Shown in pieces: positions 60,830 to 64,000 of a stretch of DNA of 64,000 bases (position 1 is the first letter of the stretch; the number at the start of each line of letters is the position of its first letter). This DNA comes from Phycisphaerales bacterium. GTDB taxonomy: Bacteria; Planctomycetota; Phycisphaerae; Phycisphaerales; UBA1924. The notes under the pieces are model-generated. The model did no database searches, was not told the origin of the DNA, and saw nothing but the letters and a program-made list of their open reading frames with translations. Location: positions 1-64,000 of the forward strand of contig JAJDDJ010000018.1 in NCBI GenBank assembly GCA_029260395.1, in the 5' to 3' direction. Position numbers and translations under genes: made by a program.

Positions 60830-62776
60830 TCAGGGCTCGATCGGCGTCATGCTGTTGCGGCTGGCCGCTGGCTCATCCGCTATCGGCGTCGAGGTCGAAG
60901 CTGCGGAAGCTGGTTCAGTCGAAGCGGGCATCGCCGACTGGTACTCGCGTGTGCCGTACCACGCACGGATCTCGTCACCCGGATCGGGCACAACCAGCTC
61001 GATGCGGTTGCGCGTGAGGATGGTCCCGGTGGCGCGGTGCAGATCGCTGAGCGCTCGGCTGAAGTCGGCCAATGACTGGATCTCGTTCTGCTCGGCATTT
61101 GCGACCCGCTCCTGGCGGGTGAGCAACTGATCGAGCTGCAGAGCCGTTCGGCCCTGGATGAAGTCGAGCTGCACCTCAAGCGACCGGAGCGACTCGGCCG
61201 CGGCCATTCGGGCCGCCTTGGTCTGGTTCACCAGCGTGTGGTTGAGCCGAACCGAATCTAGCGCGTCCTTGACCTCGCGGATGATGTTCTGCACCGTGTT
61301 GCGGTACGAGAGCACGGCCTGCTGACGCTCCAAGCGGCGCTGGCGGTAAGCCGCCTCAGCGCCGCGGTTGCCGATGGGTTGCTCGAACACGATGCCGACC
61401 ACGTAGTCAACAAACTTGCGGTTGAACGTTTCTTCGTAAACCGACAGATCATCATCGAGCCCGTTGAGCCCGAGCTGGGTGCGCAGATCGAGCTGCGGCA
61501 GCCGCTGGTTGTTGGCGACGACCTGCTGAATGGAGGAGTTGTCGATCGACAGGATTGCCTGCATGACCTCGGGCCGGCTGGCGATACCCGCGGTGATCGA
61601 TTCGAGCAGACTGTACTCGACCGTCTCATCCATGGGCGCGTCCGCAGGCAACAGCATCAGCTCGCCGCCTACGGGCAGGCGAGGATCGTTGATGAGCTGC
61701 TTGAGGCGGTCGCTGTTGCGGCGGAGAGCGATCTCCGCGCTAAACACATTCGACCGGCGCGAACTCACGCGGGCAACCGCATCCGAAAGCTGCGCCTGAT
61801 CGACATCCAACCCCTCGTTCTTGCGGATGGTGAGCTGTTCCTCGACCTTGATGCCACGCTCCAGAAGCCGCTGGAGGATCATCAGGTTCCGCTGGGACTG
61901 GTAGACATCCCAATACGCCGACTCGATGTTGTGCACGAGCTGGTTGAGGTCCGATTGCAGTTGGGCGATCGCGTCGCGCTCGATGTTGCGGTTGATGCGC
62001 ACCTGCGCGAGCGCCACATCCGATCCGAAGTTGCGGAGCAGCGGCTGGTCGTAGGTCGCTGTCAGTCTGAGCGACGTAGCCGGGTCGGGCGAGAGCGTCT
62101 GGCCCGGGGCATCGGTATCGCTGTAGACGAGGGTCTGATCGATGGCGAACTGCCCGCCGCTGGTGGTAGCCCGGCGGAGCCCGCTGGTGGAGTTGATGCT
62201 GCTGTTCTGCTGCGCGCCGCGGTTGGTCGCGCCGATGAACTGCTGGCTGGGCACGATCGTGTCGGTGTTCGAGTAGGTCAGGTTGCTCGTGAAGATCCAG
62301 TCGAAAGCGGACTCGGCCTGCACGACCTGCGACTCGGCGATGGCCGGCTGCAGTCGCGCGAACTGGATCGCCAGGTTCTTATCGACCGCTGTGCGAATCG
62401 CGTGCTCGAGCGAGACCGCAACGATCTCGGTGGGCCGGCCCAACAGGTCCACACCTATCGTCTGCTGATCCATCGAGTACGAGCCCGGCCCGGCCATCTT
62501 CTCGCCCTCAGCCCGGAACTCCGCCTCGATGGGGAGAGCTGCCACATAGTCCTCCCGCACGGTGCTGCGGATCTGGGGGTACTCCTCGGCGGCCTTGATC
62601 TCAGCGCGGACCGCCTGGATCACCGACGCCCGAAGATCGATCTGGCTCCGCTGAGCCATCGGCGAGGGGCTGCACCCCGACAGCGCAAGAATCGCCGAGC
62701 CCGCCAAGGCCACGGTCAGAACGCCCCCACGGGCGAAGAGAAGGTCTGCGGGACTCGGTTTGGTTTCGGTCAGCAT
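60830..62776 (-). CDS. TolC-family outer-membrane lipoprotein
   Basis: 648 residues, longer than usual TolC (about 450-500). Lipobox Cys35 (SAILALSGCSPSP). Two TolC-type halves with long helices and strand pairs: LEHAIRTAVDKNLAIQFARL, NIERDAIAQLQSDLNQLVHN, IESAYWDVYQSQRNLMIL, then RQRRLERQQAVLSYRNTVQN and LDFIQGRTALQLDQLLTRQE. The first 110 residues after the Cys are an extra alpha-rich part. It should form the outer-membrane exit duct of a tripartite efflux or type I system; no pump is in the window. The ATG at 62776 is preferred over 62833. Confidence 0.9.
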   Translation of the reverse strand: MLTETKPSPADLLFARGGVLTVALAGSAILALSGCSPSPMAQRSQIDLRASVIQAVRAEIKAAEEYPQIRSTVREDYVAALPIEAEFRAEGEKMAGPGSYSMDQQTIGVDLLGRPTEIVAVSLEHAIRTAVDKNLAIQFARLQPAIAESQVVQAESAFDWIFTSNLTYSNTDTIVPSQQFIGATNRGAQQNSSINSTSGLRRATTSGGQFAIDQTLVYSDTDAPGQTLSPDPATSLRLTATYDQPLLRNFGSDVALAQVRINRNIERDAIAQLQSDLNQLVHNIESAYWDVYQSQRNLMILQRLLERGIKVEEQLTIRKNEGLDVDQAQLSDAVARVSSRRSNVFSAEIALRRNSDRLKQLINDPRLPVGGELMLLPADAPMDETVEYSLLESITAGIASRPEVMQAILSIDNSSIQQVVANNQRLPQLDLRTQLGLNGLDDDLSVYEETFNRKFVDYVVGIVFEQPIGNRGAEAAYRQRRLERQQAVLSYRNTVQNIIREVKDALDSVRLNHTLVNQTKAARMAAAESLRSLEVQLDFIQGRTALQLDQLLTRQERVANAEQNEIQSLADFSRALSDLHRATGTILTRNRIELVVPDPGDEIRAWYGTREYQSAMPASTEPASAASTSTPIADEPAASRNSMTPIEP

Positions 62777-62937
62777 GTGGCTCGGTCCTTGGTTGGCGCG
62801 CACTGGCCGGTGGCTGCCTGCGAGCGGATACACTATGACGGCTGACAGCTGATTGCGCCCCCAGCAGCCCGGCAGATCGATCCCGATCGTCGGCCTGCTA
62901 CGCCCTGCGGCGCTGAGCCAGACCCGAGGAGAACGCC

Positions 62938-64000
62938 ATGCGGAAGCTACAGAATCGTCAACACAATCGCCGACTCTGCATTCCCACCCGCGCGATCGCT
63001 CTGGCCCTTGTCGCCTGCGTTTGTTCGTGGGCGGGTGCCCAGATCAATCGTGTGGAGCCGTACTTCGCTGTGGTCACGGTGGACCAGACGTCGCTCCACG
63101 CGGGCGACATGCCACTGTACTACGCCGTGGCCCGGCTTGACGCCGGTGCCGTGCTCCGCGTCGATGGAACCGGTGCGGGCTGGTCCCGCGTGAGCTACCC
63201 AGCTGGCATCTCCGCTTACGCCACCGCCCGTGAAGTCAAAGACTTGGGCGATGGCAAGCTCGAGATCACCCGAACCACGCCCCTCAAGGCCGCCAACGCA
63301 GACCGCGGATTCGGCGGAAGTTGGCAGAACCTCCTGCCTGCGGGCGCTGAACTCGAGCCTGGCGCGGTGCTCAGCTACTCCGAGCCTGTCAAACGCAGCG
63401 ACGGAGCTATCGCGGCCTACACCGTCACACCACCCGAGTCGGCCCGCGCGTACGTCGAGTCCAGCCTGCTTCGCAAGGCGACCAACGCAGAAGTCGAGAG
63501 GTTCTTAAAGGCGAATGGACAAGCGGTACCAGCTCAGGCTCAGCCCGCGCCGATCAACCCGCCAACGCAGAACGAGCCCATCGTCCCTGCTGTAGAGCCA
63601 ACCCCGCCAGCAGAAGAAGTCATCTCGCTCATCGACGACATGCAGGTCACTGGCGAGCCGGCCCAACCTAGCACGCCGGTCGGGACCCCGGAGGTCGCGC
63701 CGATCGCCACAGACCCGGTGGAATCGACGACCACCGTCGTCACCGATGCGGAAGTCGTGATGCCACCAGTGGACAACGACCCGATCGAGGTGCTCCCTTC
63801 TGACCAGCCCGCCGACAGCCCCCCGGCTGTCTCAGCACCCGACCCCGCCGAGACCGCGGCCGAGGTGGCACGCCTCAACACGATGATCGATACCAGCCTC
63901 GATGTCGAAGCGCTCGAAGCCTCCTTTGCTTCTGTGCGCACCCAGCCGCTGATGGAGGCCGAACTCGGCGAGCTCCGCAACCAGTTCCAGCGCGTCCGCG
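62938..64000 (+). CDS. Exported protein with SH3-like N-terminal region, 3' end beyond window
   Basis: At least 354 codons, cut by the right edge. Signal peptide near residues 15-35 (TRAIALALVACVCSWAGAQ). The next part, YFAVVTVDQTSLHAGDMPLY, AVLRVDGTGAGWSRVSYPAG, has the strand pattern of an SH3b-like domain. A long Pro/Thr/Val-rich low-complexity stretch follows (about 200-300), then the start of a helical, possibly coiled-coil segment (EAELGELRNQFQRVR). GAGGAGAACGCC precedes the ATG. Divergent from the TolC-like gene. Function unknown. Confidence 0.8.
   Translation, partial: MRKLQNRQHNRRLCIPTRAIALALVACVCSWAGAQINRVEPYFAVVTVDQTSLHAGDMPLYYAVARLDAGAVLRVDGTGAGWSRVSYPAGISAYATAREVKDLGDGKLEITRTTPLKAANADRGFGGSWQNLLPAGAELEPGAVLSYSEPVKRSDGAIAAYTVTPPESARAYVESSLLRKATNAEVERFLKANGQAVPAQAQPAPINPPTQNEPIVPAVEPTPPAEEVISLIDDMQVTGEPAQPSTPVGTPEVAPIATDPVESTTTVVTDAEVVMPPVDNDPIEVLPSDQPADSPPAVSAPDPAETAAEVARLNTMIDTSLDVEALEASFASVRTQPLMEAELGELRNQFQRVR

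Noticed and set aside
61379..62845. 488-codon open frame on the plus strand
   Set aside because: Antisense to the TolC-like lipoprotein gene, which has clear family features; this frame has none.

Overview
The window is about 64 kb of GC-rich bacterial chromosome. It most resembles the planctomycete class Phycisphaerae (inference). The signs are secreted proteins ending in tandem Cys-bounded GDIADD...FGDFLALLG modules, a variant PEP-CTERM-like tail (PTPG...RRRR), small zinc-ribbon membrane proteins, futalosine-pathway menaquinone synthesis and a fused SecDF. No phage or plasmid backbone is present.

Left end, about 1-5 kb, looks like a decayed mobile or accessory segment. It holds the 5' part of a tyrosine recombinase running off the left edge, an unknown HTH-like protein, a secreted two-module protein, a C-terminal recombinase relic, a Fic protein behind a duplicated palindromic promoter-operator, and the 3' tail of a DNA methyltransferase. 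The debris stops at an initiator tRNA-fMet gene whose 3' end faces it. From 5.3 to 14.8 kb come a threonine dehydrogenase lacking its structural zinc cysteines and a type II secretion/pseudopilus operon (GspF, G, I-, J-, K-, C-, L-, M-like and a TPR lipoprotein). GspD and GspE are not in the window. From 14.8 to 23.2 kb lie a possibly frameshifted unknown gene, a PIN-PhoH protein, several membrane proteins, NDH-2, glycine C-acetyltransferase (the partner of threonine dehydrogenase) and a translationally coupled, AT-richer SRA-like/HNH nuclease.

From 23.3 to 34.5 kb are RluA, a TolB-like beta-propeller, an alpha/beta hydrolase, an MFS transporter, fumarylacetoacetase, a GNAT enzyme, ProRS and a secreted Gly-rich protein. 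REP-like hairpins separate some of these. From 34.5 to 42.4 kb a minus-strand chain runs tgt, yajC, secDF, LysM protein, heptose epimerase and a degenerate QueC-like protein, several with 4-base overlaps. Two intramembrane proteases (site-2 and rhomboid) with related C-terminal tails and a tRNA-Arg follow.

From 45.9 to 50.4 kb is a four-gene metal ABC transporter operon. Both permeases carry C-terminal DtxR/MntR-type sensor domains, and the promoter carries a palindrome of DtxR-operator type over its -10 box. The right end holds mqnE, dnaK, rdgB, rpiA, a secreted SGNH hydrolase with the tandem modules, isocitrate dehydrogenase, a Sua5-type tRNA modification enzyme, a TolC-like lipoprotein and the start of a secreted protein cut by the right edge.

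The most unusual items are the metal-transporter/sensor fusions with their operator, the duplicated Fic promoter-operator, the tRNA-fMet island debris, the zinc-lobe loss in threonine dehydrogenase, the SRA-like/HNH gene coupled to kbl, and the orphan copy of the secretion-associated C-terminal module at 425-493.
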